Part shown: positions 46,608 to 57,465 of the stretch, one piece after another
Numbering within the stretch: the stretch's first letter is position 1
How the letters are laid out: each line of letters starts with the position of its first letter
Source: Bigelowiella natans CCMP2755
Taxonomy: Eukaryota; Cercozoa; Chlorarachniophyceae
DNA: 64,000 nucleotides
Direction: 5' to 3'
NCBI GenBank assembly: GCA_000320545.1
Contig: ADNK01001965.1
Coordinates: forward strand, 83,898 to 147,897
The notes under the pieces: model-generated
The model's database searches: none
What the model was told of the DNA's origin: nothing
What the model saw: the letters and a program-made list of their open reading frames with translations, nothing else
Translations under genes and position numbers: made by a program

Positions 46608-48119
46608 TCATCTTTGTTCTCCGGGAGAGCTCAGCCGTGATTTCGAATTCGAAAGAGTTTTTGCTACCTCTGTGCTTTCAGGCGTGTTGGTACTCCTTAG
46701 AAAGCTATGCTTGGCTATCTGATGAAGCTGCAGACGTTTCTGCTTGTCAAGGCACAGTGATCCGTTCAGAAGATCGTACAGTTCCTTCACGCTGGGGTGT
46801 GTAGGCTCGGGAAGCCGCTTGGGAGGTGTGATCTGTACCTTGGTGATATGCCCAAATAATTCCACAGGATTTATTATGTAGAATGGAGGATCGCCGAAGG
46901 CCATGCAATATAGGGTGACGGAAAGAGCCCACACGTCGTCACTGTACGGCTCTGAGTTGCCGTCAGCGCCGGCCATTTCGGGGGACCAGAATGCGTAGGT
47001 GCCGTTCGCGACCAGCGCCTCCTTTTCGCCGTCGTGAGAGCGCGCGGATCCAAAGTCCGACAGCTTCACGTTGAGCTGGGAATCGAGCAGCAGGTTGTCC
47101 GGTTTGATGTCGCCGTGGGTGACTTTCACCGAGTGCATGTACTGTATAGCCGACAGAGCCTCCAGCATGATTCGCTTTACCTCTGTGAGCTTTATGCCTC
47201 CTAAGGGGCCCGTGCCAAGCAGATCCGAGTAGTACTGCTTACGCGAGCTATCGAACGACATTATCTGTCCACTTCCCGCGAACTCGAGAACGATGTACAG
47301 GGAATCCAGCTTTGGGCTGTCCATGATCTCAAAGATTTTCAGCAAGTGGGGGTGCGAGAGTGGGTAGACTGCGAGCAAGCCAGCTCGGACCTTCGTAAGT
47401 TCGGAGTGATTCGAGCTTCCTAGATCTTTACGAAGCCTCGACTTGGCCATTTTCTTGACTGCACAGTACCGTGAGGCGGCTATGTCGAAGGCCTTCCTGA
47501 CAGATGCGAAGGCCCCCTCTCCGAGGAGCTTGCCTATTTCGTACTGGTTTATCAGCTTCTTGTGCTTCCTCTTGTATTTAGTGACGTGTGATGTTACTGA
47601 GAGGTTCTTGTGGTAGTTCCCAAGGACGGACCCTCCACTACGGAGTGACTTATAATCGCGCTTACTCGCAGCTGCCGTACTGGTGCTATTGCTGGCAGCA
47701 CAGCTTTCTTTGGAAGAGCTGGCTGTCACCCGTGTACGTGGTGTGCCGACAGGCACTCCTGCTTTAAATCGCCCATCGTCCTCCATATCATACCTGCTAC
47801 TATCCGAGCCATCGGACCAGTCCAGGCTTTCAGTGCTCTCCGCAACCCTTGGTGTGATTGAGATCGCCGCTAGCGATTCCCCCAAGCTGGATGCGCCCTT
47901 CAGACCCCTTCGTTGGATTTTGGCTTTCGCATCCGGAGAATGTATTGGTGTAGCCAGGTGCGAAGACTGCAAGGTATTGATAAAGCTTTCGGTGAGATAG
48001 TCGACTCAGGGTCACAGAGTCGCAAAGAAGCAATGTGGTGTGAGTGGGGGTGGCACCTGTCCAAACGAGAAGATATCAGACTTTTGTGCTTTGGTGTCGC
48101 TCCCCATCTCCGCAGCCAT
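46608..48119 (-). CDS. CaMKK-like Ser/Thr protein kinase with atypical catalytic residues
   Basis: Two exons join in phase: 48057-48119 (ATG at 48119, MAAEMGSDTKAQKSD) and 46608-47966, giving 473 residues. The kinase domain spans about residues 160-450: LLGEGAFASV (Gly loop), AVKKM (Lys), LLKIFEIMD and LYIVLEFAGSGQI, VTHGDIKPDNLLL, LSDFGSA, NGTYAFWSPEM and DDVWALSVTLYCMAFGDPPF. The HPHLLK..LYIVLEF, VTLYC and KRLQLHQIAKHSFL features are those of the CaMKK/plant GRIK group, which phosphorylate AMPK/SnRK1-type kinases. The HRD arginine is replaced (HGD), and I see no clear alpha-C glutamate. Catalytic Asp, DNLLL Asn and DFG Asp remain, so activity is likely but regulation may differ. The N-terminal 150 residues are Ser-rich. 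Confidence 0.88.
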
Positions 48120-48222
48120 AGATCTGGGATTCGATTCGTTAATTCGAGAGGGAGGGGCGGGGGATCGCAAAGAGCATTCGGCTTTCACTGGCTCTTGGAT
48201 AATCAGCTGTGCGAAATCTTCA

Positions 48223-49026
48223 TTAACAAAAATGGAAATTAGATTGGGTTGGATCTACTAATTGGCTCGTTAGAAAACAAATCTCATTATCTACTTGTGT
48301 ACCATTATCTCCACGCTCGCAATTCTCGCTCATAACATTCACAACCTTCTGCTCCGTTTTCAATTTAACCTAAAATAAAACAGTTAGAAGACAGGCAGAC
48401 GCTCTATCACCGTAGAAGACCACCTTGATCCATTCTTTATGTGTCTTGTTGTTGGTCCAGACCTTTGTTACCGAGCCTGTTTTACCCTCTAATCCCTGGA
48501 TGCTATGATGACCTGATAGCATTGCCTAATTAGCGCTACAAATCTAAGCATGCTCACACCCAAAAAAAATCAACCTAATATCACAACTTCGTCTCCAACT
48601 TTAATGCTTTTACTCCTGGTCAGTCTCCCAGATTCTAAAATCGCACGATGAAAGCATCGAATGTCATCAAGATGGAATCTTCAGTCCGAAGAAAAATGGA
48701 CCTGTGATGACGATACTTTCAGTCAAAGACTCAGCTCGGGATCCCTGATCCTGCTTCCTTCTCCGCATCACACCCTTCTTCCCTGTAAGAACAAGGGAGG
48801 TATCTGAAATCAGAAGTGCGTTTTCCATCTAGCTATCCTCTCTGCCCATCTCCAAAACGTCCTGTAACCCTACGAGCGTACCTGTTCGTTCGAGGCCAGC
48901 TAACACATTGGCGAGGGCAGAGACAGTTCTCGGAGTTGGATCTTTCAAACCAGACGCTCCCGCGAGGGGAAATAAGACAGAAAGAGGCATATTTATTGTT
49001 AAAGGAGAGCTTCTCGGCAGTCGCAT
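48223..49026 (-). CDS. Small KOW-like hypothetical protein
   Basis: A five-exon minus-strand chain closes in phase: the first exon starts at the ATG at 49026 (MRLPRSSPLTINMPLSV) and ends at a GTACGC donor; then KKGVMRRRKQD to SLTESIVIT; then SGRLTRSKSIKVGDEVVIL; then HHSIQGLEGKTGSVTKVW and NNKTHKEWIK; and last KLKTEQKVVNVMSENC, stopping with TAA at 48223. KVGDEVVIxGHHxIxGxEGKTGxV looks like a KOW-type or SH3-barrel strand pair, as found in ribosomal and transcription proteins. The basic and hydrophobic leader could be a presequence. It ends only about 100 bases upstream of the kinase start on the same strand. The function is unknown. Confidence 0.6.
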
Positions 49027-49786
49027 ATTTGTAAAATACTACGTTTCCAGAGACTCTTCTAAATTTTTCGAGAAACGAGGTCTTACGTATAACTGGAGTG
49101 AAAATCAGCGAAGCAAGCGCGAAGTGGAGTTCTCTCTACTTCTTTTAGAGAAAGGATTTGCTTCCGAAATTTTCTTTTGGGAACTGTCCGGTACTTTTAT
49201 GTGGTACTGACTTTTACAGGAGCTCGAAGGGGTTCCTTTGATGGTGCTCTTGCAAAAAAATCACAGCAAATCAGCGCATGAAATATATCTTCCGAAAATT
49301 CTTTATCGGGGTTAAAGGCTTAAATCTAGTCCAAAAGCGAATGTTGGTGCAAAATAGATCCCATTTCTGTGGGGACTTGGATACGTTTGCCCATTGTTTA
49401 TTGGAGTTGGAAATGAGAATTTCGCCAGAAAGAAGATCGCTCTACATGGAATGACCGCGCATTTGAAAGCTACGACATAAGAAGTTGTATCTTTCACCAG
49501 CATAGCTATCTGGCGGTTCTGCTCTTACGACCAACGCCCGCCTTGTGACTTTGCTGTCACCATTCCTCGGAAGGTATTCGAAAGGGAGGTGGACCCTGGG
49601 GCCTCGCGACATTGAGAATTGTGAATTAAGTTGGCAAAATAGTTCATGTTATATGTGACTGGTTGGTTGTGTACGTCTTACTTTGTGAACCCTTTGTCCA
49701 TTCCAGGACTGCACAACTGCGCGTAACATTCATCCTTCTCACCGAAAGAGCAACGAGGGAGGAGGGGGAGTGGCCATTACACAACC
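49027..49786. other. Spacer with no supported gene
   Basis: Lies upstream of both the KOW-like gene (-) and the next plus-strand gene. An open frame at 48908-49210 (+) overlaps the KOW-like first exon antisense and shows no support of its own. Confidence 0.4.
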
Positions 49787-50686
49787 ATGTTGCAATATCC
49801 ACCTAAACAACAGCCCACAAGTACCAGCCATCGATCTTCAAATAAATTCGACTTCTCGATGATGTCTCTGGACGGTTTGAGTTCAACTAGCCACGATGAC
49901 GACGGAGATGGCTGTGCAGATGTCCAAGCCAAGAGGCAGCAATCTTTGAAACATGATCGTTTTCGCTCGGAAGAAATGAACAACTGGAACAATACCAAAG
50001 TGAAATTGCCGCTACGAAAATATCAAATAGAATTCCAAAAGAATCTCAGCTTCATATTACCGAAGTCTGGAGATATCATTTTGGATTTAGATGAGGGTGA
50101 GGAGAGGAAGAATAAAGCCCATGAAGTACAAAGTTGCAAAAACATACGCACTACCATATCTTCGAAGGATGGTGTTAAAAAAAAAAAAACTACTCCAGTG
50201 AAAAACGCACCGACAAAGTTAACTTACCAAGGGCTGATTTACATTGGACCTACGAAAGCCAACCGCCCCCACTATAAGTCGAAACAAGCATGGGAATGGG
50301 AAATATATCCACACGGAATCTCCAAGCAGAACGATAAGTTGCGTGTGCAGATCAAGCAGAAGGGACTAAACCCTACGTATCCCTCATTCCCGAACAGCTA
50401 TAAGGGCTTACTGGAAGCTGCAATGTTCCGTGATAAAGAAAGTTATCGGCTTTGGGAATCTAAGATTCTTGTCCGGCCACCAAAATTCAACTTTGAACAT
50501 CCAAACTTCCGGAAACCTGAGAAACGCCGTCGGAAGAGACGCCGAAAATCAAGCAAGAAGGACTCTAAATCTGAATCCAAATCAAACGAATCGCAATCAG
50601 AATTCATGAGTGATGACAGATCTATGACCTTGGAAGACATGCAGTCCTTTGGCGACCTCACAGATTTGCACTGGCTTCAAGTATAA
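49787..50686 (+). CDS. Hypothetical basic protein, weak AP2-like resemblance
   Basis: A single uninterrupted frame of 299 codons starting MLQYPPKQQPTST. Features seen: an acidic patch (DDDGDGCAD, residues 37-45), a central segment about 160-235 with AWEWEIYPHGISK, KLRVQIKQKGLNPTYPSF and YKGLLEAAMFRDKESYRLW, and a strongly basic C-terminal stretch PEKRRRKRRRKSSKKDSK that looks like a nuclear localisation signal, followed by a Ser-rich tail. The RVQIKQKG...AAMFRDKE pattern faintly recalls an AP2/ERF DNA-binding fold (strand-strand-helix), but the match is weak and unverified. A run of A at 50177-50188 codes for lysines and could be a slippage point. Confidence 0.6.
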   Translation: MLQYPPKQQPTSTSHRSSNKFDFSMMSLDGLSSTSHDDDGDGCADVQAKRQQSLKHDRFRSEEMNNWNNTKVKLPLRKYQIEFQKNLSFILPKSGDIILDLDEGEERKNKAHEVQSCKNIRTTISSKDGVKKKKTTPVKNAPTKLTYQGLIYIGPTKANRPHYKSKQAWEWEIYPHGISKQNDKLRVQIKQKGLNPTYPSFPNSYKGLLEAAMFRDKESYRLWESKILVRPPKFNFEHPNFRKPEKRRRKRRRKSSKKDSKSESKSNESQSEFMSDDRSMTLEDMQSFGDLTDLHWLQV

Positions 50687-51588
50687 CAGAAGATGGACAC
50701 TGTTGTAGGTGCTACATGTCAAAAATTCAATCCGAATTTTGTTAGTTCATCTAGATATCACTAATACTTGGCATTTGTCTTTGTAAATGAATCATTGCAA
50801 GATCGATGCTGCTAATAATCGAGTTTCGAGAATGAAACCATAGCAGCGTGATGAAGGCATTCAATTTGTTCTTAGAGTATCCACATCTGCTGAATCGAAT
50901 CGCATCGAAATTTTTTGTTTTTTCCATTATCTAGATGTCAATTTTAAATTAAGATTTGAAGAATGCGATGTCTAGATGTCCAAAGCCCCAAGCTTTTGCA
51001 AAGGTCATTACAGGGTTTCGCGTTGTTGTCTTGCTGTAGGCGCACTGCTACATGTGAGAGCGTATGGCGCGGCTGCACTCATATCCAGCAAATGATAATG
51101 ACCAATACTGGCTTGGATGAGCCAACCCAGCAACTATGCGATATAGCGCTAGTATGGTCCCTATACTAGAGCATGCGCTGTTCCTACATCTTGATGTGCC
51201 CACGATACACTGTGCTACATGTACATGCTAGCATGTTGCGCAACTTTCTTCTCTAGTTCTCACCGGCGCACGCAATGCACCTATGTACTACGTGCATCGC
51301 AAGGTCTAGGCTAGTAGGGGTGTCGCCAAGAACACCAACACACATCGCTAGCAGATCGTATCGCGTTGTGATAAAATTCATGGCGCAGCTCGCAGGGCCA
51401 CCCTGTCCATTCAAATTGTGTGCACAACCCATGCCAGCGTCGTAGCAACATGATCAACATGGCGCTGTTGTGTAGAATGTCAAATTGGACGGTGTTAAAA
51501 TAACGTACTTGCTATGAAGACGGTGGTTGCATGTGTGTTTTGACGATGAACACGATTTCTGCGAATTTTTGCTGTGCTCACTACTAGC
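50687..51588. other. Convergent spacer, CA/TG-rich
   Basis: No gene supported between the ends of the preceding plus-strand gene and KAS III (-). From about 50960 to 51480 it has the CTAG/GCATG/TGCAC texture seen in other gaps. Confidence 0.45.
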
Positions 51589-51886
51589 TCATGCATCTCC
51601 CCATCTAACAATTGATGCTCCCCATGACAGTCCCGCGCCAAAGCCCGCGAACGCAATGACGTCTCCGTTCTTGACACGTCCGGACCGAACGGCTTCGTCA
51701 AGCTGCAAAAACATGGATTGTGAGCTGTCTCTAACGCGGGATTTCATCGTTAGATGCTAAATTTTGCTACTGTTCTTTTGTTAATCACTTACCGCCAGCG
51801 GCATAGAGCCCGCGCTAGTGTTTCCATATTCATCGATGTTTGTTATAACCTGAGAGAAAGAATATAGAGAAAGAAAAACAGAAAGA

Positions 51887-51926
<40 letters not shown>

Positions 51927-54221
51927 CGAGAGAGGTGATTATTACTATTATTTGAGCTGGTCCTAAGAATAATCGAGGTCATGAGCCACTACCAAAGCCG
52001 CGTATATACGATTTTTAAGAAAAAAAATAACTAAACAGTAACCTGATCCATGCTGAGGCCTAGCTTCTTAGCTACGACTTCCATGATTCGAATGTTCGCC
52101 TACGGCAATAATTGCGAGGATGATGATGATGAGAAGATTTTACTCAACACGAAGACGTGGTACGGGGCAACGACTGTTCAAGGGGGAACTATCTCAAGCG
52201 GTAGCCTCTCCTTTTACATGCACGTTCAGGGTTCGTAATGTCGAAATTGCTACCTGGTGAAGTAAAAGATGATCAATATCTCCTGCCGTCATTCCAGCAT
52301 TTGCCAGTGCCTCATTTATCACCTTAGGGGGTGGTATGGTGATGACATAACAACGGCGCAATGACCATGTAAGATACGGAATGTGTGGATTATCTTCAAC
52401 GGCCATATATTCCCCGGACAAAACGGCTCTCACCCATAATGAATGCGTACATGCTCAATAATAAATTGAGGATGAGGGAGCCGGGGAACAGCAGCGGCAG
52501 CAGCAGTTATCAAAGACCAAGATCACGATATACACGCAAGAATGGTGGAATGAAAGGTAATCCCAAACATAATATGCGCACACTACGCACGCACCCTCGG
52601 CACTTCGCTGGTGGCGAACTTGTACACTTCTTTTCCATTCATGGTGATTGGGGAGTATCCGCCTGAAAAGGAGAACAAAAGTGCGACGAGATGGGTGGTG
52701 GTGATGGAAGAAACGCGGAAGGAGTAAGGGAGCAAATACGTCGTGCCAACAATAGCAGCATGATGAAGCGAAGGCGCTTGAAACGACGGTCGTTGACTCT
52801 CGACTTCGTCATTCATCATTCATCGCCCCCGGGGGGGTTCAAAAAGATTGGGATATGCTTTTAACGATAGCTTTGATGTGGTAAAAGAGAAGTGGAAGAT
52901 TCGATTCCTTGTTCAAACAATAAATCTCGTGATTACTATTAACTACAACCATCACCTTTTGAAGGTTGATGGCCGCTCTCAAGAGTCTGCTTTTCCCCAT
53001 CAAAAGGAAGGGCCTGGGATATGATTCAGGTATAAGATCTTCATTAGTTTCAAATGACCTAATCCTGCAATTAGATCGCAAAATCTCCGCTTCTACAAGG
53101 CACCACCATCACCACCACCACCATCGCCATCCACCAAAAACGTGGAGGATTAGCTATTGAGCTGATATTTGCCCATCAAAAGCAGCACAGCAGCAGGCAA
53201 AAAATCTCTCCTGGACTACTAGTAGTAACAAAAACAATAACTACTCCGCTACTACTACTACTACTACTACTACTACTCTACTAGTAATAGCGACCAGATG
53301 CTCTTGCTTAGCGCCGTCTGAATGCATAGCGAAGCCAAGCATTCCTGCCTTCGATGACTCCGAAACAGACTTTTGTGCAAAGAGAAAAGGAGAATCAATT
53401 CACTGATAGATTCAACTCATTCCATCCATAAGCAGAAAACCCCCTTTAAAAATGGTTAGTTTTTTGCTTTCTTTTTAAATTTTTTAAAAAATATATGCAT
53501 TACCCTCATCACAACAGCTCCAGCGCCGTCTCCAAAGAGAATACATGAGTTTCGGTCATTCCAGTCAACCCATCTGTGGGGGTAGCATGCAGCAGAAACG
53601 GTAGGATGAGGCAGATGAGGAGAAGGCGGAGGAGACCGAAGGGCGAAAGGAGTGCGTAAGAACGAGGGGGGGATAGAAAGGCGTGGAGAGTGTGAGGACG
53701 CCGAGAGGGGTATCATTCAATCCATTGAATAAGTTGCGCACGATACAGCATTGCCAAGACCTTGAAAGTGCATCAGCGCCCACAACAACTGCATTTTTCG
53801 CAAAGCCCTGTATTTTATTCATTAAAAGGGGGGGGGGGGGGGGGTAAGAAGACAGGGGGAGGCCAGGTGAATGGAAAAGCTTCAGAGAAAAAGCTGTTTT
53901 CTTCTAAAAAAAATGGCGAGTTTGGCATATCTGATATCTGTTGTGGCTGAGCGTTAGAATATAAGGGCGGCTGCTGCTGCTGCTATTATTATCGCTAGTG
54001 CAGTTTTGTTGTTGTCACCACCGTGTCGAGATACTGTCCAGCAGTGATCATTCCAAACATGAAGCCCGAGCATGCAGCAGTCAAGTCGAAAGCAACTGAG
54101 ATAATATGAACAACAAAGGGAGGAGTTGTTAAGTGTCGGCTCTATTTCTCCCCTCTCTCTCTGACTCACCCACGTATTCTTTCGCAACAAATGTGCGCGT
54201 GTGGAGTGGGTGCGTGTGTCC

Positions 54222-54256
<35 letters not shown>

Positions 54257-54646
54257 TCCCCCGTTGATTCACTTGACCATTGCTTCTGCCCTCCCTCCCT
54301 CCACCAATTTCACGATTTCACAATTGCTATAGCACTAGGACATCACGACACTGCTGCTGCTACTACTACTACTACTGCTGCTGCTGCTGTTGCTGCTACC
54401 ACTACCACTACGACTATTATACTACCAGCATTCTTTGCTCCTATTTGGTGAGCCACTGACGTTGCATCACCTACAATTTATGCGCGCATTAGTCGACAAA
54501 CACGGAAGCTGACCACCGACAACATCAAATAGAAGAACTCAAAACGGGGAAATATCGAATGTGCATCATGTATAGAACACGCGCGCGCACGCACGCACAT
54601 GCGCACATGCGCACATAATAATATACATGTGCACAGACCTATGTAT

Positions 54647-54687
<41 letters not shown>

Positions 54688-55607
54688 TTCTATCTCTCTG
54701 TGTGCACGTTTGTTGGCATTTATGTGATTCGTTCTTACCGAAGAGGTCATCAGGAGAACTGGTTGCGACTATCACGAGATCAATATCTTCCCCGCTTACG
54801 CCTGAAATAATAACACATTCAGCGAGAATTAGTGAATGATGAAATGGAAAGAATGCCCGCCTATTGCAACATGAGGGAAAGAGATTCATCATAATGAGCA
54901 TAAGTAGCGTAACATAACCCGCATTCTGTAGTGCGTTTTCAGCCGCTTGAGCTCCGAGAGTGGAAAGGCGCTCCGTTCCTAATAAATTGCTCGTGAGTTA
55001 GATTAAAGATGAAAAGTAGCACGTCTTGTAGTGGATGTCATACCGGTAAGCACGTGCCTACTGCTAATGCCGGTTCTTTGTGCAATCCATTCATCCGAAG
55101 TGTTAACCTGTGCAACGTAAGAGCTGGTCGGTGGCGGTTCATGTGCACAGAATCGCAGCAGCAGCAACAAACCTGCTTCTCAAGGTCCATATTTGTAATT
55201 CTGTCGATTGGAGCAGCGCTGCCACTACCGATAGGTTGGCACTTGAGCAAAGACTTGCCTGCAACCTTCTCCAAGGCCTTTTCCGCTTCGACTGTGTCAA
55301 CCCCCACCGACTGGCACCTGGCGCTACTGCCTTCATATCCTACGCGCTTAGTAAACGAGCTGCTGGCTCCTTGCCCCCCAACGAAGAACTTAGAGGGGGC
55401 TATGTATTTAGGAGAGACCCTTCCTTTCGCAGCGCTACCTCGGGAGAGTGACATAGAGAGAAGATTCGAACTGAGGCAAACAGACATGATAAGCCTTTCA
55501 TTGATCCATTCGCAGCTCAGCAGGTTGACAAACCTTTGGAGAATGATCATCGAAAAAACCAGGACCGATAACATGCATGCAGCCCCGATTGATAGCGAGG
55601 AGCGCAT
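51589..55607 (-). CDS. fabH: 3-oxoacyl-[ACP] synthase III (KAS III, FabH), plastid-targeted
   Basis: KAS III condenses acetyl-CoA with malonyl-ACP to start type-II fatty acid synthesis in plastids. Fifteen minus-strand exons join in phase: 55173-55607, 55044-55107, 54919-54978, 54739-54801, 54426-54470, 54019-54095, 53761-53807, 53504-53573, 53295-53369, 52956-53013, 52595-52662, 52254-52322, 52043-52099, 51793-51849 and 51589-51702, giving 452 residues. The catalytic triad is intact: Cys in [11 protein letters not shown], His in HLLLHQANIRI, Asn in [48 protein letters not shown] and [15 protein letters not shown] also match. The leader [15 protein letters not shown] to MIIL is hydrophobic like a signal peptide and is followed by a Ser/Lys/Arg-rich stretch, a bipartite layout typical of complex plastids. 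Exons total 1359 bases over 4 kb. Confidence 0.94.
51893..54692. repeat. Cluster of microsatellites in KAS III introns
   Basis: Intron tracts include GA (about 51893-51923), CAC/CAT (about 53101-53130), CTA/ACT triplets (about 53246-53278), a G run of 16 (about 53828-53843), TG (about 54223-54254), CTG/ACT triplets (about 54351-54395), and TC passing into TATC (about 54649-54690). None falls in an exon. Confidence 0.8.
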
Positions 55608-56374
55608 AGCCGACGACGACGTTGGACTGCGTCGTATCATCGCAGAAATCCAAACGCTCCTAAATTCATTAAGATGCCACACTCTTAGTTCTGGTGGCCA
55701 TGAAGTGCAGAAACAAACATAATGCCAGAAGCACACACGGGCGGAACATCTCCAAAACATCTACATACTCTCGGGGATTGTCAAATTCGGGGTGGCAATT
55801 TCGGCGCGATGGCACCAAGGGGGGGGGGACAGTAGACGTGACGTGCCACGGGGCAAAACCTAGAATTTTTTTAAGATTTACTTCCCTGCAGCAAAAGCAA
55901 ACATGAGCATCAATTCAGAGGTTCTTCTCAGTGTCTCGCATCCGACGGTTGTCGCATGCAACAAACCTCCCACATTCGTGTCGCCAGCTTCTCAGATCTC
56001 GGTCCCGAGAAAGTGTCTCCTAGGTATACCACCCTGTCTACTAGGAAGAATTCACTTCAGATAAATGTCGTCAAATCAAAACGCAGGGGATAGAGCTTCA
56101 AGACCTAACTCACTGAGCAAGTAAGGGCCGGGTCACAAGCCAGACAACCGATTCCTTCTCGGCTGTGCGATAAAGCCGAGAAAACTATCCTGAATTTTCA
56201 AGAAATGCGTGTGATTTTACTAACTGCGACAAAGATTTACAAAATCCTGAGGCCCGAGGAGGAGCCTCTGTGCAGCCGTACTCTTCTCAAACGAGCCCCT
56301 CTCAGAGCACGGAGTAAGCCAATCGAAACCGTCGTTCCTTGTTTGGGGTGGGATATCCCGGCTTCGTATGTGTG

Positions 56375-56463
<89 letters not shown>

Positions 56464-56561
56464 ACATGTGATGCGAGCTGTGGGATGTGTAATGTGTGAT
56501 GTGATAGTTATCAACACGCCTCTGATAGGTCCTGTTAAGCGTAGTCAAGGCGGAAAAGAAT
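55608..56561. other. Divergent spacer with (TC)n(TG)n tract
   Basis: The 5' flank of KAS III (-) and of the GGCT-like gene (+). A compound tract of TC (about 56383-56428) then TG (about 56429-56458) lies about 100 bases upstream of the GGCT-like start. A frame upstream of the KAS III ATG stays open to about 55760 but looks unconserved. Confidence 0.5.
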
Positions 56562-57465
56562 ATGTCTCAGGAGAACAAGAGTATGTACGATGAAATCGTA
56601 TGACATCTACGTTGCTTTTGGTTACGGATAGTTATTACATATTCCGCGTCCGAATTTGATGTTTCATTGATTTCATTTTTCCCGCGCCGTCTGCTCCATA
56701 ATGTTTGTTTTGATAGTTTCTGGGACTGTTGTACGTTTTCGCCCATACTTTTTAAAATATCAAAAATTAGGTGGAAAGAATGACAAGCAATCGGAAGAGT
56801 GGGTGGCAATTATAGGCTACGGATCTCTTCTTAGTAAAAAATCTGCCGAGATGACCATGCCATCGCTTCGTCATTTCTGTCCTGTCCTCGTTCCAGGGTA
56901 TAGGCGGTGCTTCAACCTGGTCTCCATCACTCAAATTAAACACGGATACTCAAATTTCAAGACAAAAGAGATGGCGGCAGTCGTGGCTCAACCTATTGAT
57001 AAAAGGAATGATGGCACAGTTAGTAGCCCTATGCTTGCATCATATTTTGAAATACCTAAACATGAATTAGATGGGTATTATCGCCGAGAGGCAAGGTACG
57101 CATTTGAAGTAGCAAAGGTTCTGCCGTGGAACAATGATAGCTGCAAACTAAAAGATGGATTATGTAAAGATGAAGCGATCATATGCGTTGAATATAAGAA
57201 AGGCGACCATGATGAGTACGTAAAAGATATGTTCAAGGGAGATCAGAAGAAGTATCATGAGGCCATTGGTCAATATTACGACGGAAAACTATGGAGGAAC
57301 GATATTTTTCCGGTTGAAAAATACTTACAGCTTTGTATAAGAGGCGCAAGGGAGATAGCGGGTGAAGCTGGTGTTAAAAATTTCCTTGAGACGAGTTACT
57401 TAGCGTGTGGTGAAGTGTCGTTGAAGGAGTATTTAGAAAGGCGCAGCGATTTGAGGAAGAAGTGA
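56562..57465 (+). CDS. Gamma-glutamylcyclotransferase-like (GGCT/AIG2-like) protein
   Basis: Two exons join in phase: 56562-56580 (MSQENK, GTATGT donor) and 56771-57465, giving 237 residues. The start at 56562 is preferred over the in-frame ATG at 56701 because the latter would translate intron-like sequence before the AAATTAG acceptor. The protein has WVAIIGYGSLLSKKSAE near the N-terminus, the GGCT-fold nucleotide/substrate loop (YGSLL), VLVPGYRRCFNLVS, and YYRREARYAFEVAKV, where the Glu after Arg fits the general acid/base position. Related enzymes release 5-oxoproline from gamma-glutamyl peptides or glutathione; several members of the fold have other or unknown activities. The C-terminal third (DIFPVEKYLQLCIRGARE and ETSYLACGEVSLKEYLE) is typical of the longer eukaryotic/bacterial relatives. 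Likely cytosolic. Confidence 0.7.

Noticed and set aside
48908-49210. Plus-strand frame of 100 codons
   Set aside because: Antisense to the first exon of the KOW-like gene, which has an in-phase chain of five exons.
49787-50686. Firm call of an AP2/ERF transcription factor
   Set aside because: The resemblance is limited to a short RVQIKxKG/AAxxRD pattern, so it is reported only as a hypothetical protein.
55038-55722. Plus-strand frame of 237 codons
   Set aside because: Antisense to KAS III exons 1-2. The opposite strand carries conserved catalytic-domain sequence.
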